Assembly (NCBI GenBank): GCA_003223415.1
Contig: QHUY01000057.1
Coordinates: 1-32,885, forward strand
Source: Gemmatimonadota bacterium
Lineage (GTDB): Bacteria > Gemmatimonadota > Gemmatimonadetes > Gemmatimonadales > GWC2-71-9
Direction of reading: 5' to 3'
DNA: 32,885 nt
Shown here piece after piece: positions 1 through 8,853 of this stretch (position 1 is the stretch's first letter; the number at the start of each line of letters is the position of its first letter). The translations under genes were made by a program, and so were the position numbers. The notes below the pieces were generated by a model, which saw nothing but the letters and a program-made list of their open reading frames with translations, searched no databases and had not been told where the DNA came from.

Positions 1-162
1 ATCAGTGGCTCCGAGGCACAAGGGGTCAAAAACGGCCCCTAACGTATGCCCCGCCCCCCCAACTGGCTAGTGCCGGTCCAACTCGTCTCCCCAGTCTCAC
101 GGCGGAAGGCAGCTAGGCAGGGCGCGGAGTGCGCGAGTGAACTCGCGACTCGGCATCTGCCC

Positions 163-230
163 GTGCCGTTCCAACGTGTCATCGAGATTGAGATCGGCGC
201 CAGCTACCGGTGAGCACGTTGGAACGGCAC
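163..230. repeat. 16-bp perfect inverted repeat
   Basis: GTGCCGTTCCAACGTG at 163-178 is exactly reverse-complemented at 215-230, leaving a 36-nt loop. It lies about 190 nt before the first gene. It could be an operator, a transcript hairpin or a mobile-element end. There is no T-tract after it, so it is not an obvious intrinsic terminator. Confidence 0.75.
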
Positions 231-410
231 CCGTAAACGGGCGTGATTGCCCCGCTTCAGCGGAAGGAGCCGAGTCGCGGCTTCAGCCGCGCATCACGGG
301 CACGCGGTCGGCCAGACTTTTTCAGCACCCTGCTATCGATTGCTCCTTTGCTAGGCGTCCATCGTCTCCCAAGACTCCCGGGATACCCATCACGCGACGC
401 CAGGTCGGTG

Positions 411-416
411 TATTAT
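411..416 (+). promoter_or_regulatory. putative -10 box, leaderless gene start
   Basis: TATTAT stands out in GC-rich DNA and ends 7 nt before the ATG at 424. There is no Shine-Dalgarno between them, so a transcript starting about 7 nt downstream of the box would begin at or next to the start codon. No clear -35 hexamer is seen. Confidence 0.4.
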
Positions 417-423
417 CCGGGCC

Positions 424-1494
424 ATGGACAACCTCGCCCACGCGCTGGTGGGGGCCGCGCTCGGGCGCGCCGTGGCCGACGGCCGCGCCCCCCATGCAGC
501 GCTCGTGGGGGCCGTGGCGGCCAACGCACCCGACTGGGCAGAGTTCCTGATCGGCTTCCGCGGGCGGCGGCTCGACTACTACACGCTCCATCGCGGCATC
601 ACGCACTCCTTCCTCGGCGCCGCCGTGGAGATCGCGGGCCTGACGCTGCTCATCGGGCTTGGCGCGACGTGGTGGGCACGGCGGCGCGGCGCCCCCTCGC
701 CGGCATGGGGCTGGATCGCGCTCTGCGTCGGAGCCACGGTGCTGAGCCACCTGGTCATGGATTGGCAAGGTTCCTACGGGCTGCGGCCGTGGCTGCCGTG
801 GAGCGAGCGATGGTACTACGGCGACGCCGTAGCGATTGTGGATCCGTTCTTCTGGCTGGTCCCGCTCGTTGCTCTGGGATGGGGAGGCCGGCGGCACTGG
901 CGGCCGCTCGCGCTGGTGGGGGGGGTGGGCGTGCCGATCACGGTTGTGGTCCTCCGCGCCGACCAAGCAGGCTCCTGGCTCAAGGTGGTGTTCGCCGGGC
1001 TGTGCGTGGTCGCGGCCCTCGGCTGGACGCGCCACTGGTTCGGGGTGGTCGGGCGGCGCCGCGCGGCCGCGACGGCGCTGGTCGCGCTCGCCGGCTACGC
1101 GCTCGCCCAGGGAATCGCCAGCCTCCCCGCCAAGGCCGCCGCGCGGCGGGCCGCGATCGTGCGGTTCGGTCCCGGAGCGCAGTGGGCGGCCCTCACCGTC
1201 GTGGGGCGGCCGTTCTCGTGGGAGCCGATCTATGCCAGCGCGGACACCGTGGCGGGCGACGACTGGGCCCTGCCCCGCCACCTCAACGACCCACAGGTGC
1301 AGGATGCCCTCCTGCACACGTCCGAGGGTCGCGCGATGCTGCAGTTCGCCAGGTTTCTGACGGCGGAAGTGGATACCGGACCCAGCGAGGGAGGGGGGGG
1401 CATGCTGGTCTTGCTGCGCGACGCGCGCTACACGCGCGTGGCGCGGGCGGGCTGGGCGGTGGTCGTGATCCGGATGTCGGGGGGCGGGGGATGA
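424..1494 (+). CDS. membrane-bound metal-dependent hydrolase (DUF457/YdjM-like)
   Basis: A 356-residue polytopic inner-membrane protein of the DUF457/YdjM family of predicted metal-dependent hydrolases. The family motifs are visible: DNLAHAL at residues 2-8, HRGITHS at 56-62 and SHLVMDWQGSYG at 108-119, whose His and Asp residues probably bind metal. Hydrophobic segments follow at roughly 66-86, 95-112, 140-160 and 170-215, and the C-terminal part is less conserved. The substrate of the family is unknown; members are often described as acting in envelope or stress responses. The ATG is preceded by no Shine-Dalgarno but by a TATTAT box 7 nt upstream. Its stop overlaps the ATG of the downstream kinase gene (ATGA), so the two are probably co-translated. 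Confidence 0.8.
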   Translation: MDNLAHALVGAALGRAVADGRAPHAALVGAVAANAPDWAEFLIGFRGRRLDYYTLHRGITHSFLGAAVEIAGLTLLIGLGATWWARRRGAPSPAWGWIALCVGATVLSHLVMDWQGSYGLRPWLPWSERWYYGDAVAIVDPFFWLVPLVALGWGGRRHWRPLALVGGVGVPITVVVLRADQAGSWLKVVFAGLCVVAALGWTRHWFGVVGRRRAAATALVALAGYALAQGIASLPAKAAARRAAIVRFGPGAQWAALTVVGRPFSWEPIYASADTVAGDDWALPRHLNDPQVQDALLHTSEGRAMLQFARFLTAEVDTGPSEGGGGMLVLLRDARYTRVARAGWAVVVIRMSGGGG

Positions 1495-3224
1495 CGAAGC
1501 CTGCTACCGCGGCGACTCCTGAGACGCCCTCCGTCGATCTCCTCACCGGCCTCACCGAAGCGCTGGAGCCGGCCTTCCGGCTCGAGCACCTCGTGGCGTT
1601 GTCGCGCGAGCGGGCGCTGTACCAGGCCTGGGACGGGATGCTGAAGCGGTTCGTCGCGCTGCGGGTGCACCTGTCGCCCGACTCGCCGGGGCGGGCCTGG
1701 TTCCTGCGCGAAACCGAGACACTGGCCGCGCTCGACCATCCTGCCATCCGCCACGCGTACCACGCGGCAGTCGTGGGCCCGTTCGCCTACCGCACCGCCA
1801 ATTGGATCGACGGCGAGAGCCTGGCGACAGCGATCCGGCGCGGGCCGCGCCCGATCCCGGCAGTGATGTCCCTGGTCCGCGACCTACTGGGCGCGCTCGA
1901 GCACGCACATGCCCGGGGCATCATCATGCGCCGCATCACGCCCACCACGCTGATGTTGGATCTCGCGGGCCGCGGCATCATCACCGACCTGCGCTATGCC
2001 AACTGGTGCCTGCCCCTCGTGCCCGCGGGCGACGGCGCCGGCACGGAGGCGTTCAGCGCTCCGGAGGTGCGCGGCGGCGACGCCGGCGAGCCCGCGAGCG
2101 ATGTGTATGGCGTCGGCGCCATCGTCTATTACGCGCTCACGGCCCAGGAGCCGGCCGCCGACCCCGCGGCCGTGACGCCACCCCGGCAGCTGCGGCCCAC
2201 GATCCCCGTCGTGGTGGAACGCGTCATCCTGCGCGCGCTGCACCCGCGACCGGCCGACCGCTACTACACCGCAACCGAGATGCTCGAGGACTTCGTGGCG
2301 GACGCCGGCGTCTTCCACGCCCCGGCGGCCGAGCCGCCGCTCGCGGAGTCCGGCTTCGAGCGGCGCCTGCGCCGGGCGCTGGGCGACGACTACGAGCTAC
2401 TCGACGAGATTGGCGCCGGCGGGTTCGGGCGCGTCTACCGGGCGCGCGACCTCGGCCTGGAGCGCGACGTCGCCATCAAGGTGCTGCACCCTTCGCTGAC
2501 CGCCGATGCGGCAGTGGTAGAGCGCTTCCGGCGGGAGGCGCAGCTTGCAGCCCGGCTGCGGCACCCCAACATCGTGAGCATCTACGACATCGCCGGACGC
2601 GCCGGGCTGCAGTGGTACACGATGGAGCTGGTGCCGGGGCTGAGCCTGGCCCAACTGGTGCAGCAGCAGGGCCCGCTGGCGGTGGACCGCGTCACCCGGA
2701 TGCTCGGCGAGGCGCTGTCGGCGCTCGAGCACGCCCACGCGCTCGGCCTCGTCCACCGAGACTTGAAGCCCGAGAACATGCTCATCGAGCCGGACGGGCG
2801 CCTCCGCATCACCGACTTCGGCCTCGCCCTAGCACTGCGCGGCGAGCGCTTCGGCGGCGCGTCGTCCCGCAGCGGCACGCCGCAATTCGCCGCCCCGGAG
2901 CAGCTGCTGGGCGAGCGGGTGGACCAGCGGGCCGACCTCTATTCGCTTGCCGCGGTCGGCTATTATGCCCTGCTGGGCCGGCCCCCGTTCGAGGGAATTA
3001 CGCCGGAGGTCGTGCTGGCCAAGCAAACCGCCGAGGTGCTCCCACCTCTGCAGGGGGAGCGCGGCGACGTGCCGCGGGAGCTCGAGGAGGTGCTGCGCCA
3101 CGCGATCGCCAGCGAGCCCGCACGGCGCTTCCCCACCGCGCAGGCGTTCCGCGAAGCGCTGCAGAAAGCGACCGCCGGGTTCCTGCGCCGTCTGTGGGAC
3201 GTGGTTTGGGGGGGAAGCAACTGA
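1491..3224 (+). CDS. tandem pseudokinase / serine-threonine protein kinase
   Basis: A 577-residue soluble protein with two kinase-like domains and no membrane anchor or sensor domain. The C-terminal domain (about 301-560) is a complete Hanks-type Ser/Thr kinase: glycine loop GAGGFG 308-313, catalytic Lys330 in VAIK, Glu349, HRDLKPEN from 422, DFG 442-444 and APE 468-470. The N-terminal domain (about 30-275) keeps the fold pattern (ALR 56-58, APE-like SAPE 189-192, SDVYGVG after it). However, Arg replaces the ATP-binding Lys, MRRIT replaces HRD at 146-150, and TDLR replaces DFG, so it should be catalytically dead. It starts in a 4-nt overlap with the membrane hydrolase gene. A regulatory role for the pseudokinase half is inferred from analogy with pseudokinase-kinase pairs; the substrates are unknown. 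Confidence 0.9.
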   Translation: MTKPATAATPETPSVDLLTGLTEALEPAFRLEHLVALSRERALYQAWDGMLKRFVALRVHLSPDSPGRAWFLRETETLAALDHPAIRHAYHAAVVGPFAYRTANWIDGESLATAIRRGPRPIPAVMSLVRDLLGALEHAHARGIIMRRITPTTLMLDLAGRGIITDLRYANWCLPLVPAGDGAGTEAFSAPEVRGGDAGEPASDVYGVGAIVYYALTAQEPAADPAAVTPPRQLRPTIPVVVERVILRALHPRPADRYYTATEMLEDFVADAGVFHAPAAEPPLAESGFERRLRRALGDDYELLDEIGAGGFGRVYRARDLGLERDVAIKVLHPSLTADAAVVERFRREAQLAARLRHPNIVSIYDIAGRAGLQWYTMELVPGLSLAQLVQQQGPLAVDRVTRMLGEALSALEHAHALGLVHRDLKPENMLIEPDGRLRITDFGLALALRGERFGGASSRSGTPQFAAPEQLLGERVDQRADLYSLAAVGYYALLGRPPFEGITPEVVLAKQTAEVLPPLQGERGDVPRELEEVLRHAIASEPARRFPTAQAFREALQKATAGFLRRLWDVVWGGSN

Positions 3225-3313
3225 ATCCAGAACTCCGGCACCGAGCGTCTCCCACTGGGGTATTCAACATCACGCGGGATACTCAGAACCCAAAGCGTAA
3301 GGAGGCTAGACCC

Positions 3314-3706
3314 ATGCGCGTTGTCGTCGGAACCATGCTCTGCGCCATCGGCCTCACGGCCTGCGGTGGGTCCAGCTCCATGAGCGCCAATGGCTCGAAC
3401 CCGACAGGGAGTGGCGGCGGGGGCATCGCCGCCAACGTGACCATCGCCAACACCGCCTACTCGCCTGCCAGCATCACGATAACGGCGGGTGGCAGCGTCA
3501 AGTGGACCAACACTGACGGTGTCACCCACAGCGTGACAGCCGACGCAGGAGGGTTTGCGAAGGACCTGATGGGCACCATGCCCGATAATTACGGAGGGAT
3601 GACAGGGGGAGGGACCTTTACCCAGACCTTCCCCAGCGCCGGGACGTTCGCCTACCACTGCACCTACCACTCCTCGATGAAAGGCACGGTGACGGTGAAT
3701 CCGTAG
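3314..3706 (+). CDS. cupredoxin (plastocyanin-like) lipoprotein
   Basis: A 130-residue exported blue-copper-type protein, probably an electron carrier at the outer face of the cytoplasmic membrane. Residues 1-17 form a lipoprotein signal ending in the lipobox LTAC (Cys17), followed by a Ser/Gly-rich linker to about residue 40. The cupredoxin domain carries a type 1 copper set: His72 (THSV), then Cys116, His119 and Met122 in YHCTYHSSM. The start is set by a strong AAGGAGG at 3299-3305, 8 nt before the ATG. Its TAG stop is immediately followed by the stop of the convergent ABC permease gene, with no base between them. The 89-nt gap from the kinase gene suggests its own transcript. The electron-transfer partner is not identifiable here. 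Confidence 0.9.
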   Translation: MRVVVGTMLCAIGLTACGGSSSMSANGSNPTGSGGGGIAANVTIANTAYSPASITITAGGSVKWTNTDGVTHSVTADAGGFAKDLMGTMPDNYGGMTGGGTFTQTFPSAGTFAYHCTYHSSMKGTVTVNP

Positions 3707-4730
3707 TCAGCGCCAGCGAAAGATCTTCAGCGCGATGCCGAAGCTGATGAGACCCCACGCCGCGACGATGGCGAGGGGCGCCCCCAGCCGGGTGACCGCG
3801 GTGCCGTCGATCATGACGGCGCGCAGCGCGTCGTTCAGCGCGGTGAGCGGCAACGCTTTGACGAACGGCTGCATCGCGTCGGGGAAGCGGGCGTAGGAGA
3901 AGAAGGTGCCGGAGAGCACCCACATCGGCAGCATCACCAGGTTCATCAGCCCGGAGACGGCCTCGATCGTGCGGGCGCGGCTGGCGACCAAGAGGCCGAG
4001 CCCCGCGAAGCTCAGCGCGCCGAGCACGTTGATCGCCCCGAGGGCCGCGAACGACCCGCGCACGCCCACGCCGAACATCACCCACCCGAAGCCGATCAAC
4101 GCCACGACCTCGCCGCACAGGAACAGCAGCCGCGAGAGGATGAACCCCAGCAGGTAGTGGCTGCGATGCATCGGCGTGGCCATGAAGCGCTTGAGGAGCT
4201 TCTTCTGGCGCGCCTGCACCACCGAGAAGCCGACGCCCCAGATACCGCTCCCCAGCAGATTCATGCCGAGCAGCCCCGGGATGAGGAAGTCGATGTAGCG
4301 GGAGCCGGGCTCGGTGACCCGCTCGTCGCGCACGGTGGCGGGGTCGGTCCGGCCGCGCAGGCGCTGCAGCACCGCATCCACTTCGAGCCGGGCCAGCCGG
4401 CTCTCGGTGCGGGTCGAGTCGTAGCGGTACACGAGGGGATCCCCCGGCACCACCAGCAGCGCGATGCGGCCGGTGCGGAGCCGCTGGCGGCCCTCGGCGG
4501 AGTCGAGCACCATGGCCTTGAGCGCCGGCGAGCCGTCCAGCGCCGCGGCGATTGCACTGTCGCCCCCGCCGCGCAGGACCGCGACGTTCAGCTCGCCGGG
4601 GCCGCGGCTGCGGAACGCGATGCCCAGCGCGAACGCGAGCACGATCGGGAACCCGAACACCCAGAAGATCGCCTCCGGCTCGCGGTAGAACTCCCGCATT
4701 CGGGAGAGCGTCAGCTGCACCAGCGGGTGG

Positions 4731-4738
<8 letters not shown>
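3707..4738 (-). CDS. ABC-2 type exporter permease
   Basis: A 343-residue membrane subunit of an ABC-2 (DrrB/NatB-like) exporter. One hydrophobic segment near residues 23-43 is followed by a large extracytoplasmic domain to about 155. A cluster of about five membrane segments then spans roughly 165-335, the classic 1+5 arrangement of this subfamily. The start overlaps the end of the ATPase gene by 8 nt, so the pair is translationally coupled and probably forms a full dimeric exporter. It is the last gene of the long minus-strand operon; no terminator hairpin lies between it and the convergent cupredoxin gene. The substrate (drug, lipid, polysaccharide or sodium) cannot be read from the sequence. 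Confidence 0.88.
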
Positions 4739-5674
<936 letters not shown>

Positions 5675-5678
<4 letters not shown>

Positions 5679-6049
5679 TTCTTGGCTTTGTCTTTGGCCT
5701 CGGGAGCCATCGCGGCCTTCAACGCCTGGTCGAGCTGCATGTCGAGGCTATTCACGCCGTCGGTCAGACCGCGGAGCTTCATGTTGAGGCCGCCGGTGCG
5801 GCTCGCCATGATCGCCAGCGCGCCGGCGATGTCCGCCACCGTCCCGATCGGAGCCGTCAGCAGGCGTTGGCGCATCTGGGACAGCTCCCGGGCGATGGAG
5901 CCGCAGAGGTTGGTCACGATGGTCGTCTTGGCGGCCCGGTTGGACTCGAGCTCGGTGACAAGCGTCCGGACGTGGCTCACCGTCTTCTGGAGCTCCGTGA
6001 TCTCGTCGACTTTGCGCTGCTGGTTGGGGGAGAGCTGGTGCTGGACCAT
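5675..6049 (-). CDS. small coiled-coil hypothetical protein
   Basis: A 124-residue soluble protein of unrecognised family. It is rich in Gln, Glu, Lys, Leu and Thr, with heptad-like hydrophobic spacing over roughly residues 10-65 (around ELQKTVSHVRTLVTELES) and again near 85-112, then an Ala/Lys tail. It has no signal peptide or membrane segment. The ATG at 6049 has a good GAGGTGA just upstream, inside the last codons of the phosphatase gene 6 nt away. Its stop overlaps the GTG of the exporter ATPase. Its fixed place between phosphatase and exporter suggests an accessory or scaffold role for the exporter, but that is only inference. Confidence 0.75.
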
Positions 6050-6055
6050 GCGGGC

Positions 6056-7645
6056 TCACCTCGGGGGTTCGAGCGCTTCCTTGAGGACACGCCCATCGAG
6101 CAGACTGAACGGCGACAAGCCGAGCAGCTGCGCGAGCGTGGGGGCGATGTCCACGGTGTTCGCCCGCTTGTCGTAGGTGCCGTGCTGGATCCCCCGCCCC
6201 CACAGGATCAGGGGGACGTGGGTGTCGAGATCCGACGGCTGGCCGTGCTGCGCAATCGGCAGCGGGCCGCTCCACGCGTCGAACGGCCGCAACGTGACGA
6301 CCAGCGCGATGCGGGAGTCCCCAGCCACGTGGTGCAGCCAGCGCCGCGCGATCGGATCCTCCGCGGTATCCGCTCGGGCGAGGTCGGCCGGCCGGTCGAC
6401 GCGCGCGACGCCGGGCACCGCCCGAACGCGCGCGGCGAGCGCCGCCAGCGCACTGTCGAGGTTCACGCCGGAGGCGGCGAGCCGGCCGTTGTCCCGGAAG
6501 AACAGCAGCCCGATGTCGAAGTCCAGCCAGCGCTTTGTCGTATCAGTGCCGCCCAGTCGCGTCAGTTGGGCGTTGGCCGCACGCACGAGGGTGTCGAGGC
6601 TCACCCAGCGCGCGTCGGCATGCCCCTGCTGGCGGGAGGCCTCGGGAAACGGAGTGACGCCGTGGTCGGCGGTGAGCACCACGACCACATTCTGGCGCCC
6701 CACGCGGTCGAACAGCCGCTGCAGGAACCACTGGAGATAGCCGTCGAGCCGCAGAATCTGATCGTGGATCTCGCGCGAGTCGGGCCCGAAGGCGTGCCCG
6801 ATGGCGTCGGTGGTGGAGAGGCTCACGGCGAGCAGGTCGGTGGGGCCGCGGCGGCCGAGTCTCAGCGCCTCGAGGCCGGCGAGCGCGAAGGCGAGGGTGA
6901 GCGAGTCCATTTGGGGGACCCCGGCGAACGCGGCCGCGGCACCCGCGCTGTCGGCGGGGAGGGCGTGCGGAAAAGCGACCCCACGCCCTCCGTTTTCCCA
7001 TGGCTCGCTGTCCGGCTCGGAGTAAACCGAGTCCGGCCGCAGCAAAGTCCACCTGGTGCCGGCCGCCTCCTGCGGGACGCGCAGCGCGTTGAAGGCCTGG
7101 ACCCAGATGGGCAAGGTATCCTGGTAATAGCGGCTCGTCGTGAACAGGCCCGACTGGTACCAATAGACCTGCGCCTTGGCGCGGCCGATCGGCAGGATGG
7201 CGCCGCGGTCCTTGCGGGATACCGACAGGGCGCGGCTCGTGGTATCCGCGGCCTTGAGCCAATCGAACAGCGCGGTGCCCCGGAATCGCCGCGGCGACGC
7301 ACCCGGGCCCAGGACGCCGAGTAGCGGGGTGGTCGAGTCCAGCACGCCTTCAGTGTTGCTGATGATCCCCGTGTGCGCGGGCCAGCGGCCGGAGAGCAGA
7401 GTCGAGTGGCCCGGGGCCGTCTCGGTGACGGCATGGTCCTGGAACGCGTTGGTGAACACCGCGCCGTCGGCGAGCAGCGTGAAGAAGCCGCCCGTGAGCT
7501 GCTGCCGCCAGCGGACGAGGTAATCCGCCCGCAGCTGGTCGACGGTGATCACTACGACGAGCTTGGGGCGTGGGGGCGCGGCACGCGGGGCGCCCGCGGC
7601 CGGCGACAGACCGAGGGCGAGCACGACTGGGGTGAGCATGGTCAC
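6056..7645 (-). CDS. PafA-like alkaline phosphatase
   Basis: A 529-residue exported phosphomonoesterase of the alkaline phosphatase superfamily, closest in motifs to the Elizabethkingia PafA group. An N-terminal hydrophobic signal segment is followed by the metal Asp36 (TVDQLRADY), the TETAPGHS motif at 74-81 with the predicted Thr nucleophile, Asn97 (SNTEG) and the Lys145-x-Arg147 pair (SRKDRGAI) that marks PafA in place of the Arg of classic enzymes. Later zinc ligands appear in DAIGHAFGPDS, TADHG and QQGHAD. It would release phosphate from organic esters in the periplasm. The start is GTG 7645 or ATG 7639; neither has a strong ribosome-binding site. It lies 13 nt after the MFS gene in the operon. 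Confidence 0.88.
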   Translation of the reverse strand: MTMLTPVVLALGLSPAAGAPRAAPPRPKLVVVITVDQLRADYLVRWRQQLTGGFFTLLADGAVFTNAFQDHAVTETAPGHSTLLSGRWPAHTGIISNTEGVLDSTTPLLGVLGPGASPRRFRGTALFDWLKAADTTSRALSVSRKDRGAILPIGRAKAQVYWYQSGLFTTSRYYQDTLPIWVQAFNALRVPQEAAGTRWTLLRPDSVYSEPDSEPWENGGRGVAFPHALPADSAGAAAAFAGVPQMDSLTLAFALAGLEALRLGRRGPTDLLAVSLSTTDAIGHAFGPDSREIHDQILRLDGYLQWFLQRLFDRVGRQNVVVVLTADHGVTPFPEASRQQGHADARWVSLDTLVRAANAQLTRLGGTDTTKRWLDFDIGLLFFRDNGRLAASGVNLDSALAALAARVRAVPGVARVDRPADLARADTAEDPIARRWLHHVAGDSRIALVVTLRPFDAWSGPLPIAQHGQPSDLDTHVPLILWGRGIQHGTYDKRANTVDIAPTLAQLLGLSPFSLLDGRVLKEALEPPR

Positions 7646-7658
7646 AAACTAGTGCCGG

Positions 7659-8853
7659 TCAGGCAGTGGCCGCCACCGGGGTCTGCCGCGGCTCGCGGAC
7701 GGCGAGCACGAAGGCCACACCGACGATCCCGGCCGCGAGCAGGAACGGCACCCCGTGGCCGAAGGCGTCGAACGTCAGCGTCGCGCCCACGGGGCCGACG
7801 ATGCTCATGATGCCGCGGAACGTCTGCTGCGCCCCCATCATCAGTCCGACTTCCTCTCGGTCGGACCGCTGGCTGACGAGCGAGGTGGACGCCGGGAAGA
7901 GGAGGGCGGTGCCCATCGGCACCAGCACGAGGAAGACGATGAACAGCGCCATCGCCGGAGCCGCCGGAACGAGCGCCGCCGGGAGCGGCATGAGTGCGAG
8001 GCCGAGGCCCAACAGGACGGTGCCGATCTGCGAGGTGCGCACCATGCAGATCGGCAGCGGCCTGTTGGGCCGCGGCCTCGCACTCATGCCGCCCCCGGCG
8101 GCGCTCGTTCCGGCGGCTCCGGCGCTGGCGCGGGTCATCGTCGTCCTCGTGCTGGTGCCGAACGTTCAGGGCCAGCATCCCGACCACGTAGATCCAGATC
8201 ACCCGGTGGGAGGGGAGCGCCGGGTGCCGCATGATCTCCCACAGGGCCCGTTTCACAGAGCGGGCCTGCGGCGGCGCGTAGCGACCGCTCGGCGTCGTCG
8301 GGTGCGCGTGGAGGACGCGGGATTCGGGCAGCCATTTCCAGGCGAAGACGACGTTGATCAGCACCAGCGCCGCCGCCACCACGCCGGGCACGGCCGTGCC
8401 GAAGCGGTGGGCGACCGACCCGATGAAGGGTCCGATCACGACGCCCGCGCTCGTCGCTGCCGAGAGCCACCCCAACGCCTTGGCGCGCTCGGCCGGCTGC
8501 ATCGTGTCGGCCACGTACGCCTGGGCGACGCCGGTCGTGCCGCCGCCTAACCCCTGCACGATGCGCGAGGCGAACAACAGCCACAGGCTGTTGGCGTACC
8601 CGAAGATGACGTACGCGAACGCCGAGGCGCCGAGGCCGACGAGCAGCGCCGGACGCCGGCCGTAGCGGTCGGACAGCTTACCCCAGACCGGCGAGGAGAT
8701 CAGCTGCGCCACGGCAAACGATGCGATGAGCGGGCCGACCAGCCATTCGGGGGCGTGCAGTCGCAACGCGTAGAAGGCCATCAGCGGGGCGACGAGCATC
8801 AGGCCCAGCATGTCCACGAAGCAGACGGCCATCAGCACCGAGAGTCGCTTCAC
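7659..8853 (-). pseudogene. MFS transporter, disrupted by palindrome
   Basis: A major facilitator superfamily (TCR/MdtG-like) drug or metabolite efflux gene, broken in the middle. From GTG 8853 (GTGA overlap with the permease stop) the first half reads normally through six membrane segments, with the family motif GKLSDRYGRRPA, up to GMLALNV near residue 231 in the seventh segment. The frame then runs into an inverted copy of downstream sequence, giving charged nonsense. The remaining C-terminal segments, from QIGTVLLGLGLAL to the stop at 7659, lie in another frame. Roughly 50-60 residues expected between the halves are absent. Either the gene is truly inactivated by a fold-back duplication or the assembly is wrong here; an intact protein would be about 400-420 residues. 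Confidence 0.85.
7916..8161. repeat. 246-bp spacerless palindrome
   Basis: Two 123-bp arms meet at 8038/8039 with no spacer; the centre is the self-complementary GGTGCGCACC. Pairing positions sum to 16077. I count ten mismatches: two next to the centre and eight along the arms. The left arm (7916-8038) is the native copy, since on the minus strand it encodes good MFS membrane sequence. The right arm is its inverted duplicate. All eight arm differences fall at codon positions 1 or 2 of the native frame; five are T to G and the others are C to G, T to C and A to C. Confidence 0.93.

Larger units (their letters stand above)
1..423. other. non-coding upstream region with palindromes
   Basis: No convincing gene is present; the open frames here lack a ribosome-binding site and recognisable protein sequence. 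The stretch holds several palindromes: one at 132-147 (7-bp arms, 2-nt gap), a 16-bp inverted repeat at 163-178/215-230, and two hairpins sharing a GCTTCAGC core at 252-263 and 276-291. Such clustered palindromes resemble extragenic REP-like elements, but no transposase lies nearby. The last 15 bases hold a possible promoter for the next gene. Confidence 0.6.

Noticed and set aside
1-45. Terminator of a gene to the left (GGGG...CCCC near position 20-40)
   Set aside because: The stem is only about five pairs with no T-tract.
60-160. tRNA gene
   Set aside because: No cloverleaf with T-loop and anticodon stem could be assembled; a CCA-like end alone is not enough.
243-1490. Long reading frame ahead of the kinase
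   Set aside because: The first 400 residues are Arg/Gly/Ala-rich antiframe translation of the DUF457 gene; kinase homology starts only after ATG 1491.
7916-8161. Insertion sequence or transposon end
   Set aside because: No transposase, no target duplication, and the arm is a copy of the adjacent transporter coding sequence.
7994-8191. Plus-strand small gene resembling a minus-strand one
   Set aside because: The similarity between the two strands here is only the palindrome translated in both directions.
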